This document shows positions 34,630 through 46,484 of a DNA stretch of 64,000 bases, piece by piece. Both the position numbers and the translations under genes were made by a program. How positions within the stretch are numbered: position 1 is the first letter of the stretch; each line of letters starts with the position of its first letter. The notes below the pieces were generated by a model that was not told where the DNA came from, made no database searches, and saw only the letters and a list, made by a program, of their open reading frames with translations. Source of the stretch: Macrostomum hystrix (lineage: Eukaryota; Platyhelminthes; Macrostomidae); the NCBI GenBank assembly GCA_950097015.1, contig CATNEN010000039.1, forward strand, positions 14,292,501 through 14,356,500. Direction: 5' to 3'.

Positions 34630-36623
34630 TCAACTTTTATCGCAGCTTTTCTGTCGTCGCCGACTGATCACCATCGCGACGTCCAGGACGCAGAGACAGC
34701 CGAATCCAATAAATGTAGACACGCACAGGACACAGAAGGACAGCTTGTAGGAGCCGGTGACGTCATTGATGCCGCCAGCCAGCGGTGGTCCGACAGCAAC
34801 GCCGAGGCCGCGACAGAGGACAAGCAGGCCGATTCCTGTGCGGCAGTTCTCCCGTCCGATCAAATCGGCCAGGACGCAGTAGAGCTGGCTAATAAACAGG
34901 CCTGAGGTCAGGCCGAAAGCTGCCGACACAAACATGAACGGGACCAGGCTGTTAATAAAAGCATAGGCGCCGATGCTTGATGCCGTGAGCAGCATTCCCA
35001 AGCCCCAGAAGCGTCTGCGCTGCGGCAACAGGCACTGCATGTCAAAAAGCAGACCGAAGCCGAACCGGGATACTGTATCAAAGGCACCTGAGGAAAAGAC
35101 AAATAATTGGGCCTTGAGACTACATGGCTGCCCATAGACATTGTTAGATTGTTAAGAGACAACAACATAACGTCAACGAGACGCTCCACTCAGTTTTGTG
35201 GCTTTTGATTGCACGAGCACGTTTAAGAGTACACAGCTTCATTGCCCAACTTAAAAAATATGCTTAAATTTGTTGGATTTAACTAAAATATTTACCTTTT
35301 TCGCACCAGTGCTGAACTGATTGGTTTTGTTTGCACAGATTACTTACGAGCGGACCTTTCGCATTTTACTAACTAACCGAAACTTCAATAGTTTATGCAT
35401 TTTGAAATAACAAGTTTAGTGACAGAGGCAACGCACCCCTCACCTGAAATAGAGACTTGTAGCACGGAGGCGGTTTCCGTCAGTCCCATCAGCTCCGCGT
35501 AGTGCGGAACAATCACTGGCACGGACATAGTTCCGGTTGATATAAAAAATGAGGCGACTGCGAATAAGCTGAACTGCCAGTTTGAAAACAGATGCAGGTC
35601 AAAGCTCTCCAACAACTGCGCGATGAACTCGCGACAGACGCTGCGACGCTTGCCTCCCGAGTCTGCACTTTTGGACAACAAGGACTGCTTCTCATCAGTT
35701 TCCTCCTCAGAGTCATCATCAGCCTTCGAGTCTGTTGGGCCTTCGAGCGCAGAATTATTGTCTTGCTTGTCGATAAGTCCATTCTTCTCATTCGGTATCG
35801 AACTCGGTGCACTCTTCTTCAGCGTCTCGCTTTTGAGTCCAGCCTTCTCAGATACGCCACCACAGCAGCCAGCTTCAGCTCGTTCGCTTCCATGAAGCGC
35901 TGACGACTCGTCCTGATGTTCGGGTAGTGGATACAGCAGTGCTCCACATACGAGTAGGTTGAGTGACAGTGCGCTCAGAATGAGCATGCATCCGCGAAAT
36001 GAGTACACCTGGATGAGAAAATGTGTGAGCAGAGGCAGCACGAAACTGCCGATTCCGGTGCCAGCAGTCGCCAGGCCGAGGGCTATGGCCTTGCGCTTGC
36101 AGAAGTAGTCGTTTATTGCCAACAGACCCGCTGTGTAGGCCAGTCCATTGCCGACTCCCGTCATTAAGCCGAGGGTGAGGTAGATGAGCAGCAGACTGTG
36201 AGAAAAGGAGCTCAGCAACAGTCCCAGGAATGAAATTATTCCTCCGGCCATTGTGACGGAACGGAAGCCGAAGTACTTGCACAGAACGCTAGTTATAGGA
36301 CCTAGTAGTATTTTTTTGCTTTAGTAATTTTATTTACATCATTACTTGACGTTCGGAAGGATCTATATGAAACTCGGGTAAAAAATGCTTGCAAAAATGA
36401 GAATGGCCAGGATGACGTTCTTACCAACGAGACACCTCGCGGAGAACAACAGAGCAGCAAAGCCGGCAGTTGAAGCTGACGAGACCTGCAAGTCCTCCAG
36501 AATCTCTCGATAGAACACTCCACTGGCCCGGTCGAGTCCACAAGTCAGGAAGTGCATCCAATGCGCCGAGACGACCACCATCCAGCCCCAGCCACCGTCG
36601 AGAGCTTTGCTGTGCATCATCAT
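34630..36623 (-). CDS. SLC16 family transporter (monocarboxylate transporter-like), copy A
   Basis: Three exons: 36623-36425, 36301-35444 and 35087-34630. All are phase 1 with GT-AG junctions, giving 504 residues. SLC16 proteins are 12-span plasma-membrane carriers for lactate, pyruvate or other small metabolites. The signature DGGWGWMVVV starts at residue 9. Membrane spans follow (GGIISFLGLLLSSFSHSLLL and so on), then a long acidic cytosolic loop (about residues 192-285, rich in Glu/Asp/Ser/Lys), and then a second set of spans ending VLDVAMVISRRRQKSCDKS. Substrate cannot be read from the sequence. The paralogue at 53608-56044 has identical intron positions and phases. The start ATG precedes the DGGWGW motif directly. 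An alternative Met two codons later is possible. Confidence 0.94.
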
Positions 36624-37629
36624 GTCTTCCTACCGAGCGATTGGGGCTGTTCGTTGAAATGGAAGCGTTGTGGAAGTTGCTGTGGAATTTGCAAATATAA
36701 AAAATATTATACACATTCATAGATCCATCATTTCACATAGTTCTAGGCCAAGTCATTAACTGCTACTTACAATATTTTATGACTGACTCACATGTTACTC
36801 TGTGAGAGAGTCGATTAGGCAGATTCTACATGCTTCTAAAAGGCCCATTTTAATAATCATTAGCGTTGTTTTTTTTCTGTTTACTACTGCTTCGCTTACA
36901 AGCGAATTCTGTGCAATTCTGTGCAGAAACCCGATTATTAAAATAGCCACGTTTTTAAACAAGCTAGCGAAGTACCTTATTAAGTACCTTAAGTACTGGT
37001 ACCTGAAGTACCTTATTCACTTATTAAGCATTGAATACCTTCCAAATTTATTTTCGAAATTCAAAAGCGATCTACCTAACGATCTCCTCAATTCCTGTGC
37101 TGTTATTTAGTACGTAGAATTCAGACATTCTTTGCAGCTTCGATGTTGATTCTCATTTTACAACAACCAACTGAAGCTTGCTGTTAACCTCGCCTCTGAA
37201 TTGGAGTACAGAAGAAACTATATTGCAACTTTTTTTCATAATCGATCATATGTAGTACAGGCAAACGAGGGCTGTCCCCTCACACTGACGTCTGAATGTC
37301 TCATTATCAAACAAATAACTGGAAGTCCCTTGATTGTGCGCCCAAATTATCCAGACGTTATGTTTAGGACACTCTTGTTGTCTTTCACACATTAGAAACA
37401 TACTGGACCATTTTGAGGTTCTCAATTACACGAGTACGGTTCGATTTTGAACATAAGTTCGCCAACGAGACAGCTGCTTTAAAAAAACCTCCGTTCACTG
37501 ACTCCAGCATCGAATTACATAGTGAAGCCCTCTTCATAAAACTCTTCCGCAAAAAAGCATTTGCGTAGTTCCCAGAAAATTCCCTGGAAATCCCCTGGAA
37601 ATCCCCTGCAAATCGGTATGGCCTGATCA
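36624..37629. other. Upstream of SLC16 copy A, no gene recognised
   Basis: AT-rich. Short runs such as TTAAGTACC/GGTACCTGAAGTACC near 36980-37010 form local palindromes. No convincing promoter element or ORF. Confidence 0.4.
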
Positions 37630-37630
37630 A

Positions 37631-38945
37631 ATGCTGGTCAACGCGGCAGGTCTCCGGGCCCGCAGGCTTCAACTCCGGCACTTCCTGGACACGCAGGGAA
37701 TTGACGTCGAAGCCGCGCGCTCGGTTCACGGGGGCGTCTGCTTCCTGGTCCCCGAAGGGATTCCGTTCTCCAACGCATCAGACGCTACACTGATCCGGGC
37801 CCTGGATGGCGGCCCGGCACGTTCTCACTTGCTGAGCTGCACTGGCATCTGGCACTGCCTCCTGGAATTTGCCGCGCAGACGCCCGTGACCGTCCAGTGG
37901 GTGCCAGAGCACAGCGAGCTGGGGCAAAACGAGGAGGCGGACGCGACGGCCAGGTCCGCTGTCGAGCTCCCACTAAGCGGCGCTGCGGTGAGCCTCCAGG
38001 CTGCATGCTCCGCCTTTGAGCGGGCGACCAAGACCAGAGCCTACGAGGCGTACGCCGCCGACCCCCTCTGTGTACCGCACAGCAATGCGAGCAACGGCGC
38101 GGGCCTGAATGAGTTCAGCAGCCGCGCCGACGCTGTCCTGCTAGCTTAGCTCCGGACAGGCCACTCGCCAGCCCTCAAGAGCTACCCTCATCGGCTCGGG
38201 CTTGACGCTGGCACCTGGGAAAAAACCCGACGCTGGCCGTCCTTTATCATCAACGGCCCGCGCATCCTATATTTCCTGCGCGAGATCGGGGCTGTGACCC
38301 GCTCCCCGGAGGCACTTATCCTGCCAGAAAAACAAAGAAAACTGCTGCAGGATGTCTAGTGGCGTATTCTTCTGCTGAAGCTGCATGAGGAAGAAATCGA
38401 GCTGCAGTAGATGTTGACCTATTTAAGGGGAATCTGGCTCTCAACTGACCGTGGTGGTTTGTTTGCATGCTGGAGCATGGGTTGTCCCGCATGGTGCCGC
38501 AATCTACCATTAAGCTCCGCTTCGGCCAGTCCATGGCGGCAACCTACATGTACCAAGGCACCAAGTCTTAACTGAATGATTTCGAGCTGGCGTGACAAAT
38601 GTCACCTGTTTTTCGACTAGCTCACCTTGAACCTGCTGAAGCCGGTTGGGCTTTATCTTGAACTAGGCCGAGTGCCAACAAGGAACTCAGCGCATTACGC
38701 TACTCGGCGTCAAATTCGATAGGGTTGCTGGTGTTGCGCGAGGAAGGAGCTGGCTGAGCTGTTGGCAACCGAATGGAGCAAGGACAGGATGCGTGCGTAC
38801 GGCATTGGTCGCCAGCTCCTTGTCTATATGGTCTCGTGTCAACTCAACACCTGATCTGACAAAGCATGTTGCTACCACACTCGAGTTGGCAAACAAGAAC
38901 TGGAACTGTGGGTGACAAGAAAACGACCTGTATCTCCGCACATAT
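37631..38945 (+). pseudogene. Decayed non-LTR retrotransposon
   Basis: The first open piece joins an endonuclease start (NAAGLRARRLQLRHFLDTQG) directly to an RNase H end (VTVQWVPEHSELGQNEEADA). After a stop at 38147-38149 the same frame continues RTGHSPALKSYPHRLGL, typical of LINE C-termini. Around 38690-38740 a separate frame gives TQRITLLGVKFDR, as in the RT thumb region of LINEs. The order is scrambled and frames are broken, so the piece is dead and internally rearranged. It is a different lineage from the intact LINE at 47243. Confidence 0.6.
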
Positions 38946-38947
38946 TA

Positions 38948-40593
38948 TACAGGTCAGTGGCGCACAATGAATTTAGACCACCTAACAAAAAAGTTAACTT
39001 TTTTTTCATAACCTGCACAAATTGGGGGAGCATTTAAATCTAAACAGTTATTGATAACAATGGCATTGAACAATTAAATTAATGATGTCTTGGGTAATTA
39101 GTCGCTATTCAGTACTTTTAATTGGAGTCCCTTATCTCGCTTTAGAATTTGAAATGTCACAGAGTAATAAGACCACTTCATTATTTCGGCTAAAATATGC
39201 CATACAAGTGGCCCTGCTGATTCTTCCAAAGCATCAAATTCAATACTACTGCAAGCAAAAATTATCTTGAAATTCCAAGAATGGGTAAAGGCTGAGCTCT
39301 GTCGCCTGAGTCATGTAGGAAAATCAAGACCCTGTTTGACCAAGGAGATTCTCAGCGTGCCATCGCCACGCAGCTGGGAAAGTCAAAAACTTGCATCCAG
39401 CAAGCACTCAGGCGCCTCAGCAGCACTGGCAGCACAGGCTATGCCTCAAGACCTGGCAGGGCACCGAAAACTGTCCACCGACTGGATCGACGAATTGTGC
39501 GAATGTCCGAGTCCAACAGTCGGCTCACTGCTGTGGACATCAGCCGTGAACTGCTCGTATCCTGCAATGTCCAGCTGCACCCTATGACTGTCCGCCGCCG
39601 CCTGGTAGCTGCTGGACTGCATGGCCGCGTCGCTAGGAAGAAGCCAAATTCATCTCCGACAAAAACCGAAAGCGTCGCTTGAACTGGGCAAAGCAGCATG
39701 CCAGCTGGACAACAGGGGACTGGACCAATGGTCATCTGGAGTGACGAGAGCAAGTTTTCCGCACCGGTTCTGATGGCCGCCGGTATGTGCGCCACGGAGA
39801 TTGTGAGGAATTCGATCCCAGGTGCACCATTGGTACCGTGAAGCATGGAGGTGGCAGTGTCATGGTGTGGGCTGCATTCTCCAGAGCTGGACCTGGGCTA
39901 ATAACTCGCATTGAGGGCATCATGGATAGTCAGCAGTACCGTGACATCCTCAGCAGCCACCTACCAGAGGCAGTAGATGCACTGCCACTGAGTACAGTGA
40001 ACAGCTGGCAGTTTCAGCAGGACAACAATCCCAAGCACACCTCCAAGGTTGTGAAGGCATGGCTTGCTGAGAACAACATCCGCACCATGGACTAGCCAGC
40101 ACAGTCACCAGACCTCAACCCGATTGAGAATCTATGGAACTGGGTTGAGCGGGACATCCAGAGGCAGCAGCCAGCTTCCACTGACCAGCTGTACCGTATC
40201 ATTGAGCACTCGTGGGCTGCCATCCCGCCTGAAGTGTGCCAGAAGCTGGTGGACAGCATGCCTAGGCGGTGCCATGCCGTAATTAAGTCGAAAGGACACG
40301 CCACAAAGTATTAGAGAAGTTAGTTGTGTAATCAGTGACATTTTCTTTACTTATTTCCCCAATATTTATATGTAGTCTTATTTCAATTTTATGCTTTAAA
40401 ATGTACTTTCCACTCAAATATCTGCTTTTTGAACTAAAAACAGTGAACAGTGAACCAAAACACTGTACAACTAACTTTCAGCAATGTTCTAACAAGTTTT
40501 GCATTAAATTTACTGCTTGAATTAAGCTTAAGGATCAGTGTGGCTAAAGTAATTTTTTTACTTGTTGGTCTTATTACATTGTGCGCCACGGTA
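38948..40593 (+). mobile_element. Tc1-like DNA transposon, defective
   Basis: Imperfect TIRs: GTGGCGCACAATGAATTTAG at 38957 and its partner ending TACATTGTGCGCCAC at 40589. TA dinucleotides lie at both outer edges (about 38948 and 40592). The transposase between them is broken (see the pseudogene entry). Size about 1.64 kb, usual for the group. Confidence 0.8.
39281..40314 (+). pseudogene. Tc1-like transposase, frameshifted and with a nonsense codon
   Basis: Pieces of a DDE transposase in several frames. There is a DNA-binding part (GDSQRAIATQLGKSKTCIQQ), then VIWSDESKF with the first catalytic Asp, GGGSVMVWAAF, WQFQQDNNPKHTSK with the second Asp, and PAQSPDLNPIENLWNWVERD with the Glu. Frameshifts lie near 39300-39320, 39650 and 39735-39780. 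The Trp expected before PAQSPDLNP is TAG (40093-40095). The enzyme cannot be made as one chain. Confidence 0.88.
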
Positions 40594-40599
40594 TTTCGT

Positions 40600-40983
40600 T
40601 ATCTGCTGTTAGCTGTGCATGCTCTGGAAATCTATTTCACCGCTAACTTAGGGAAAAGGCCTGTGAGCGCTGCGCCGACATCCTTTAACATCCGCCTGGA
40701 GCATGGGAAGACTTTCAAGTTCATAGAGCGCGTGCATCATCAGGTGCTTTTACCAAAGCTTCAGTCAAGAAAAATCAACACTCTGCAATTACCGGATGCG
40801 CGCCTCTTTACCTATCGCGATGCCAGTGGCAACCAGCGGCTGCTGACAGACAGCTGTCTTGATCGTTTTGCGACATCCGACATCATGCAGATCAGAGACT
40901 TAAAGAGTGACGCAGTGCAGCGTTATCTCCCGCAGTTTCAGCAGGGCTTAACCGCGCGTCTGTGGTGTTCACGGCTGGTGTAG
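40600..40983 (+). CDS. Unrecognised ORF next to the Tc1 element
   Basis: An open frame from the edge of the Tc1 element to a stop at 40981-40983, with coding-like composition: EIYFTANLGKRPVSAAPTSF, then DARLFTYRDASGNQRLL and SDAVQRYLPQFQQGL. The hydrophobic stretch just upstream (LLVGLITLCATVFRY) is encoded partly by the transposon TIR, so it should not be read as a membrane anchor without care. It may be one exon of a gene interrupted by the transposon, or a fragment of another element. I know no family for it. Confidence 0.3.
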   Translation, partial: YLLLAVHALEIYFTANLGKRPVSAAPTSFNIRLEHGKTFKFIERVHHQVLLPKLQSRKINTLQLPDARLFTYRDASGNQRLLTDSCLDRFATSDIMQIRDLKSDAVQRYLPQFQQGLTARLWCSRLV

Positions 40984-42312
40984 GAACTCTAATTTGACAA
41001 CCTTGCGCAGTTTTTCATACTTACATGTACTTTTAGCCTTTGTCCGCTTCCCTCCAATTAATTGCTTTTAGCTTTGGAGGTCTTATGCTCTTGCTCGTTG
41101 CATTGTGCTTTGTGACAATAATATTCCACGACTCGCTTACTAGGCACCAAGATACTTGTTATCTTCCGCACATCCAAAGTTTTGCCTTGTCGGTTTCAGT
41201 CCGACTTCAACTGCTCTGTTGACCAGAGTGTCTCCAACGTGGGAAAGATTAACAGACACCTGTTCACAAGAACCCGAGAGCTCTAGCTCGAACCGTCAGC
41301 ATAAAAACCCGTGTTTCGGACTACAATTCCTGCTCCAACAGTATACCTGTATAACTGAAGGAGTGTGGGACAAAAATGTACGCAATCTCCGTTCGGTTTA
41401 TCCGAATTGATATTCACTTTCGTTGTTTACTACCCGTCCCTAATGTTCTTTACATTCTAGCTAGCTAGGTAATTGAACCGCTTTGTGATGCTAAATATTG
41501 ATTAGCGGATATCTTATCGGGTGTCTCCATCCAGAAGCAACTTGCCTTCAGCAAGTGTAACCTCCGACTGCATGGCGACCTTAGCCTGCCAGAACTGGAC
41601 AGGGCCTGCTGATCCTCTCGGATGGAATTCCGTCGATTCAAAACAAGCATTACGTCAGGAGGTGCGTGATTACAAGCAACTCCATGAAACACACAGCTTC
41701 ACATGTGGTCTCAAATCAACTCCGTCCCTGGATTGAGCAACTGTCAGCTGATGTCAGGAAGGAAGAACTGTGGCGACATTTTTCCAACACACTGCGCTTC
41801 ACTGCTGCGGCGGCCAACAGCGGCAGGACAAAGCAGGGGCAGAGGAGCCCAGGCTAGCAAGTTGGCAACGTGGCGCCCCATGGAAGTGGTGCCCCCCAGA
41901 CGCGCCCCTTAACTGGCTACGTCACTGTGTATCAATTGGAGCCGTCTACACTGGGAGAACCTTGACTACGGTTGGTTGGACTCTCTGGTGCGCCTTAGCG
42001 GATCAACGGCGGAAGTGTCGTCAAAGTCAAAGATCTGATTGACCCGAGACTGCAAAAAAAATAGATCACTGCTTTCCCCCCAGCAGGCTCTTGGCTTAGA
42101 GTTGGATGCCGACGTACATGCAGTCACTGCCGCTGTAGTGGGACTTACTAGCCTTAAGTACGAGCGTATGTGCGATTCACAAGATAGATCGCACGGGGCT
42201 TGACCAGATGCAGGTTCCGTTGGATGCCTCGTTCGAGGCATGCACACAGGATTAACTGGAGCTAATGTCTGATTTCGGTCTCAAACCGAAATAGTTGTAC
42301 CGAAGTTGGAGG
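40984..42312. other. No gene recognised
   Basis: Mixed single-copy DNA with overlapping short ORFs. A frame at about 41770-42040 contains HCCGGQQR and several Trp/Cys but matches no family I can name. Possibly a decayed element. Confidence 0.35.
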
Positions 42313-42678
42313 AGAGTGAATGGCAGAGCGGTTATCGCGCTTGCCTCTCGCACCAAGGTCCCTAAGCTCGATTCCGCGGCGAGGCCACATTCATTTTGGG
42401 GCGCAGCCGCGGAGAGAAGGCTTGGAAAAATGCCATGCAATTTACGCCCTTGAGGGCCAACCTCCAAGGCACAGTGAAGTGTACTCTGCCTGACGACGAG
42501 GAAGTCAGGGCAGATGTACACCGCTGTGTGAGTGTGTGCCTGTTTATGGTATATGCACGTGCTTGTGTGCTCAGGAGTCAGCGAAATGGGCAGAATTGTC
42601 TAGTCTAGTATGATCAGATGATGCGCCATTGCCCCAGCCCCAGGCTGCAATAGTTACCTCAATAATTATTTATTATCA
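42313..42678 (+). mobile_element. SINE family I, near full-length
   Basis: Head ATGGCAGAGCGGTTATCGC and AAGCTCGATTCCGCGGCGAG, body and (AATT/ATT)-rich tail as in the copies at 25447 and 30489. The head is the best-preserved of the five copies. Confidence 0.9.
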
Positions 42679-44704
42679 TTCTTAGTAAGTACCAAAGTTA
42701 CTTAATATGCTTCTAGGAAGGCATCGTGGAAGGCAATTTGCTCTTCCGTCGTTTAAGAACTTGAACACAAAGGCTTAAAGTCTTTACTGTGTCGCATTGT
42801 GAAGTAGGCAATAAAAAATAAGTTCTTTTGTTATTGGACTCGTGCGCAATGCTATGCGCTATCGCGTTTGGCCAATATTTCACTCCGTTACCTACTATGC
42901 TCAATCCACCATAGCAGCATAAATCAATCGATTTAAATTCGTTGAGATCAACCAGCTGAGCAATAGCTATACAGCCGGCATAATACTGCGATTGAACTGT
43001 AAGAAATATTTAAACATACAATACAATCTACAATAAACGTTCATCTACTGCATTATGAGCTGAATTTAAACATGCAGTCCTTTATGGTTTGAGCAAATGT
43101 CAGAAGCATTCTATCCAAGTTAGAGAGCTTCTGTGGAAGAGAGAGACAGTGCCCTACACCAAACTTGCAAATAGCATTTGCTGATTGTTATAATCCTCAA
43201 ATGAAGTTTCTAAATAGCAAGGCATAGCAGAGAACTGAATATATAAAGGGATAACTTGACATATTTGGCCAAATTCAGTAGCATGTGCTGAAAAAATGCT
43301 GTTTGTTCATAAGCGATGCTATGTATTAGCTGGCGGCTTAAAGTTTGGCCTTTTTCTAGGCTTTCTACAAAGGCCTCACGATAAACAGTAAGAACGATAA
43401 GAATAACTAATGAAATAAATGCCATAGTTACCGGTGAGTACTCCTATTTAGAGGCTTCGGCAGAACTCGTTGGCTTATTGGAAAGGAACTTGAATATGGA
43501 AATTTCTACTGAGTTTCAGTAGTTAAAGAATAAAGCGAAGTTAGTATATGTGCTGTTTGTAACTGGCTCAGACCTGCGAGGTAATAGAACAGATACACGT
43601 ACAATAGCACATAAGAGTGTGACTGAAAAAAAGAACAATAATTCCGATGGGGTTGGAGGAACACTACTATTTTTTGAAAAGCTCTAATTTTTCGTGTGGA
43701 TTGACTGGCCAATTGCTGTTAGCGGGTCCGAGGTGGGTGTCAATGTTACTGTTTGGTGGGTGCGTGGCGGAGGGTGGGTGTGTCGTGGCCATTGGTCGGG
43801 GTGGGTGTGTGGGCCTTTTAGCCTCGGCCCCTTGTGGCTTGCGTTTTTATTCGTGCTCATCATTCGTATGACTCCTGCTTCTCCCTCAGGCTCACCCGCT
43901 AATTATATGCTAGTAAGTAGTGAGAAACGGACATTTCTAAAAACACTTGTTCTTGACTATTTTTACCGAAATTCGGAATTGCATTCATTACTGTATCAAT
44001 AGAGAAAGGGAGCACAGTAAAGGCTATACTGCGATAATCTGTGAGATCAAGCAGCCTCTAAAATGGTCAGCTACATACAGACCTGAGATTCCTTGCAGTC
44101 TCAATAGCTAGCCAAATAAATTAGTAGCTGGTCCGATGGTCCGATGGCTAAAGTCTGATTGGGAGTTTTTGCGGTAGTGATGTGATTACTTAGAGACTTC
44201 AAGCTTATAAACCCTCATAGAACCCGTGAAAGAATTCCTTCAGCTTCGAGAGTCGCCGCGAATTCCTTACTATTGGTGGCGTCACGACGACAATGTTGGA
44301 TTACCAACCAAATGGCGATTTGCTGAATGTTGTTTATCATATCTTTAGTCGATAAAGGGCCTGCCAACGAGGAATTTTTCGAAAAGTGACATTTCCAAGC
44401 CGCTTAGCTCAGTTCCCATAGCTATCCACTATTGTCCACTATTGTGGATAATCCAGTTACAGATTTACTCTCAGTGCTTTTTTACTTTTAATAGCCAGAA
44501 ATTACAATATTGTTATGACAGTACTTAAAATTTCTACCCCTAGTACAGTTTCAATAAGGCTCAAGCAGTATTATGATACTGAAGCATGGCAATCAAAACT
44601 AAACATTAATTAATTTAATTTTATAGTCAAGTAGCCCAGTCCTAGAAAACGGAATGGCAAGCATTAAGTATTATTATTTATTATTATTATTTTTATTAAT
44701 ACGG
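42679..44704. other. No gene recognised
   Basis: Single-copy, mostly AT-rich. A GT-rich patch at 43725-43850 gives short open frames that look spurious. The stretch 44650-44700 is an ATT repeat that abuts the broken SLC16 exon copy. Confidence 0.4.
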
Positions 44705-45110
44705 CGCGGTGCCGCACCGCAGACGCATCTGGACGCTCGGCATGCTGCTGACCGCATCCAGCATCGCAGCCTTCGCATTCATGCACAGCCTGACACCGTT
44801 CGTTCTCGTTTCCGTGGCGTTCGGCCTCACCTCCGGCCTGTTCATGAGCCAGCTCTACTGCATGCTGATTGACTTGCTCGGGCGAGACCGCTCGCGCACG
44901 GGCCTCGGCCTGCTGATCCTGTGCTTCGGTGTCGGCATGGCCATCGGTCCGCTGCTAGCCGGAGCTCTGAAGGACGCCACCGGGTCCTATCAGCTGTCAT
45001 TCTGTGTTCTCGGGCTGTCTACGTTCCTTCATCTTTCTGTGCGCCCTGGACATTGCTCTGTCCATTCGCAAGAGGCAGCGGGGAACGCAAAGCCCGAATC
45101 CAACTTTAGA
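44705..45110 (+). pseudogene. Partial SLC16 exon 3 copy, frameshifted
   Basis: Nearly identical to exon 3 of the SLC16 gene at 53608-56044 from CCGCACCGCAGACGCATC (matching about 55634) to GGGAACGCAAAGCC. It lacks the first part of the exon and all upstream exons. A 5-bp deletion at about 45032 (TCCTTCATC against TCCTTGGCTTCATC) shifts the frame. Its left border is an ATT repeat. Few substitutions separate the copies, so the duplication is recent. Confidence 0.9.
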
Positions 45111-45135
45111 AATATCTATGGGATAAATTTATGAA

Positions 45136-45710
45136 GTCCGATATTTGTGTATTTTTTGTACTCTAGGTAGAACCAAAGTGCTATCCTCATTCTACTGTTA
45201 CACTAAGCACTGTTAGCAACAGCAGCTTGTTTGTACATCCATCATTTTATCGCCTATACTAGCTGTTCTCGTTATTACCTGAGTCTTCTGTCATATTTTA
45301 TCTTGCTAAGCTGTGCCTTTTATTTAGGTAGCAGTCCGCTAACTTCCTCTGAATCAATATTGTTATTCAATTTCAGCATTGGTTTATTTCGTTAGTTTTT
45401 CAATCCAATCTAGACTGCACAAGTTTTCATCGACTGGACGCTCTGGTCATAGCGGTGAGCTGGAATAGTAAATTTTCGAAATCCCATTCGAAATTATTTC
45501 GAAAAGTGCTCGTCTTTGAGGACTTAGTAAATTTCTACGCACTACTGCCTGGTGACTGCTCAGTTCATTGTGATGGTCATCATGGTGCTTCAACAGCCGC
45601 AAATGATTGAGATAGCTGCAGGGGCGGTGAAGGTAGCGGAAATGGCAGCCATGCAAGTGGATACGGGAATCGACAAGAGAAGCAATTTAGGCAGAGACGA
45701 CAACGCCAAC
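45136..45710. other. No gene recognised
   Basis: AT-rich single-copy sequence with no supported feature. Confidence 0.45.
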
Positions 45711-45713
45711 CCA

Positions 45714-45900
45714 TCAGCATGCGGGAACAGGGGTGATAAGCACTTGGTGAGCAGCCGCCAGCAGCTGGTCACCAGCTTGCGCCGCCATGATATCATCCTT
45801 TGTCCAGGCGGGAGGCAGCTGAGTCACCGCCGCCTGGCTTGGCGCGTCCACTACAACGTTTTCGCGACCATGCCTGAAGGAACTGGACGGGTGTGAGGTG
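45714..45900 (-). pseudogene. Ty3/gypsy-type pol fragment (RNase H to integrase linker)
   Basis: The minus strand reads RHGRENVVVDAPSQAAVTQL then PPAWTKDDIMAAQAGDQLL. GKENVVADALSR at the end of the RNase H domain is a strong landmark of Ty3/gypsy pol proteins, and this matches with changes. Only about 60 codons are visible. The frame then enters the neighbouring minisatellite, so nothing functional remains here. Confidence 0.45.
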
Positions 45901-45949
45901 TTCGAGGTGTTTCTCACGGGTGTGAGAAACTCTGGGAACTGGACTGGTC

Positions 45950-46410
45950 GGGCTTGGAGTGAGGTGGCTGCGAGGGTCCGGGAAGGAAGTTGACGGGTCT
46001 GAAGTGTCGGGCTTGGAGTGAGGTGGCTGCGAGGGTCCGGGAAGGAAGTGGACAGGTCTGAAGTGTCGGGCTTGGAGTGAGGTGGCTGCGAGGGTCCGGG
46101 AAGGAAGTGGACAGGTCTGAAGTTTCGGGCTTGGAGTGAGGTGGCTGCGAGGGTCCGGGAAGGAAGTGGACAGGTCTGAAGTGTCGGGCTTGGAGTGAGG
46201 TGGCTGCGAGGGTCCGGGAAGGAAGTGGACAGGTCTGAAGTGTCGGGCTTGGAGTGAGGTGGCTGCGAGGGTCCGGGAAGGAAGTGGACAGGTCTGAAGT
46301 GTCGGGCTTGGAGTGAGGTGGCTGCGAGGGTCCGGGAAGGAAGTGGACAGGTCTGAAGTGTCGGGCTTGGAGTGAGGTGGCTGCGAGGGTCCGGGAAGGA
46401 AGTGGACAGT
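45950..46410. repeat. Minisatellite, 59-bp unit
   Basis: About eight nearly identical copies with core GGCTTGGAGTGAGGTGGCTG, then CGAGGGTCCGGGAAGGAAGT. It is GC-rich, unlike most arrays in the window. Although 59 is not a multiple of 3, at least two minus-strand frames stay open across the array. Confidence 0.95.
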
Positions 46411-46484
46411 GTGTCTGATCTCCCTGGCCAACTCAGGAAGCTGCACCCAACAGAGAGTTTACTGCCTGCGGCCAGTACTTCCAC

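Noticed and set aside
43640-43925. Possible truncated LINE 3' end (ends CTAGTAAGTAGTGAG)
   Set aside because: Only the short TAGTAAG tail resembles the LINE at 47243. The body does not match and no duplication is visible.
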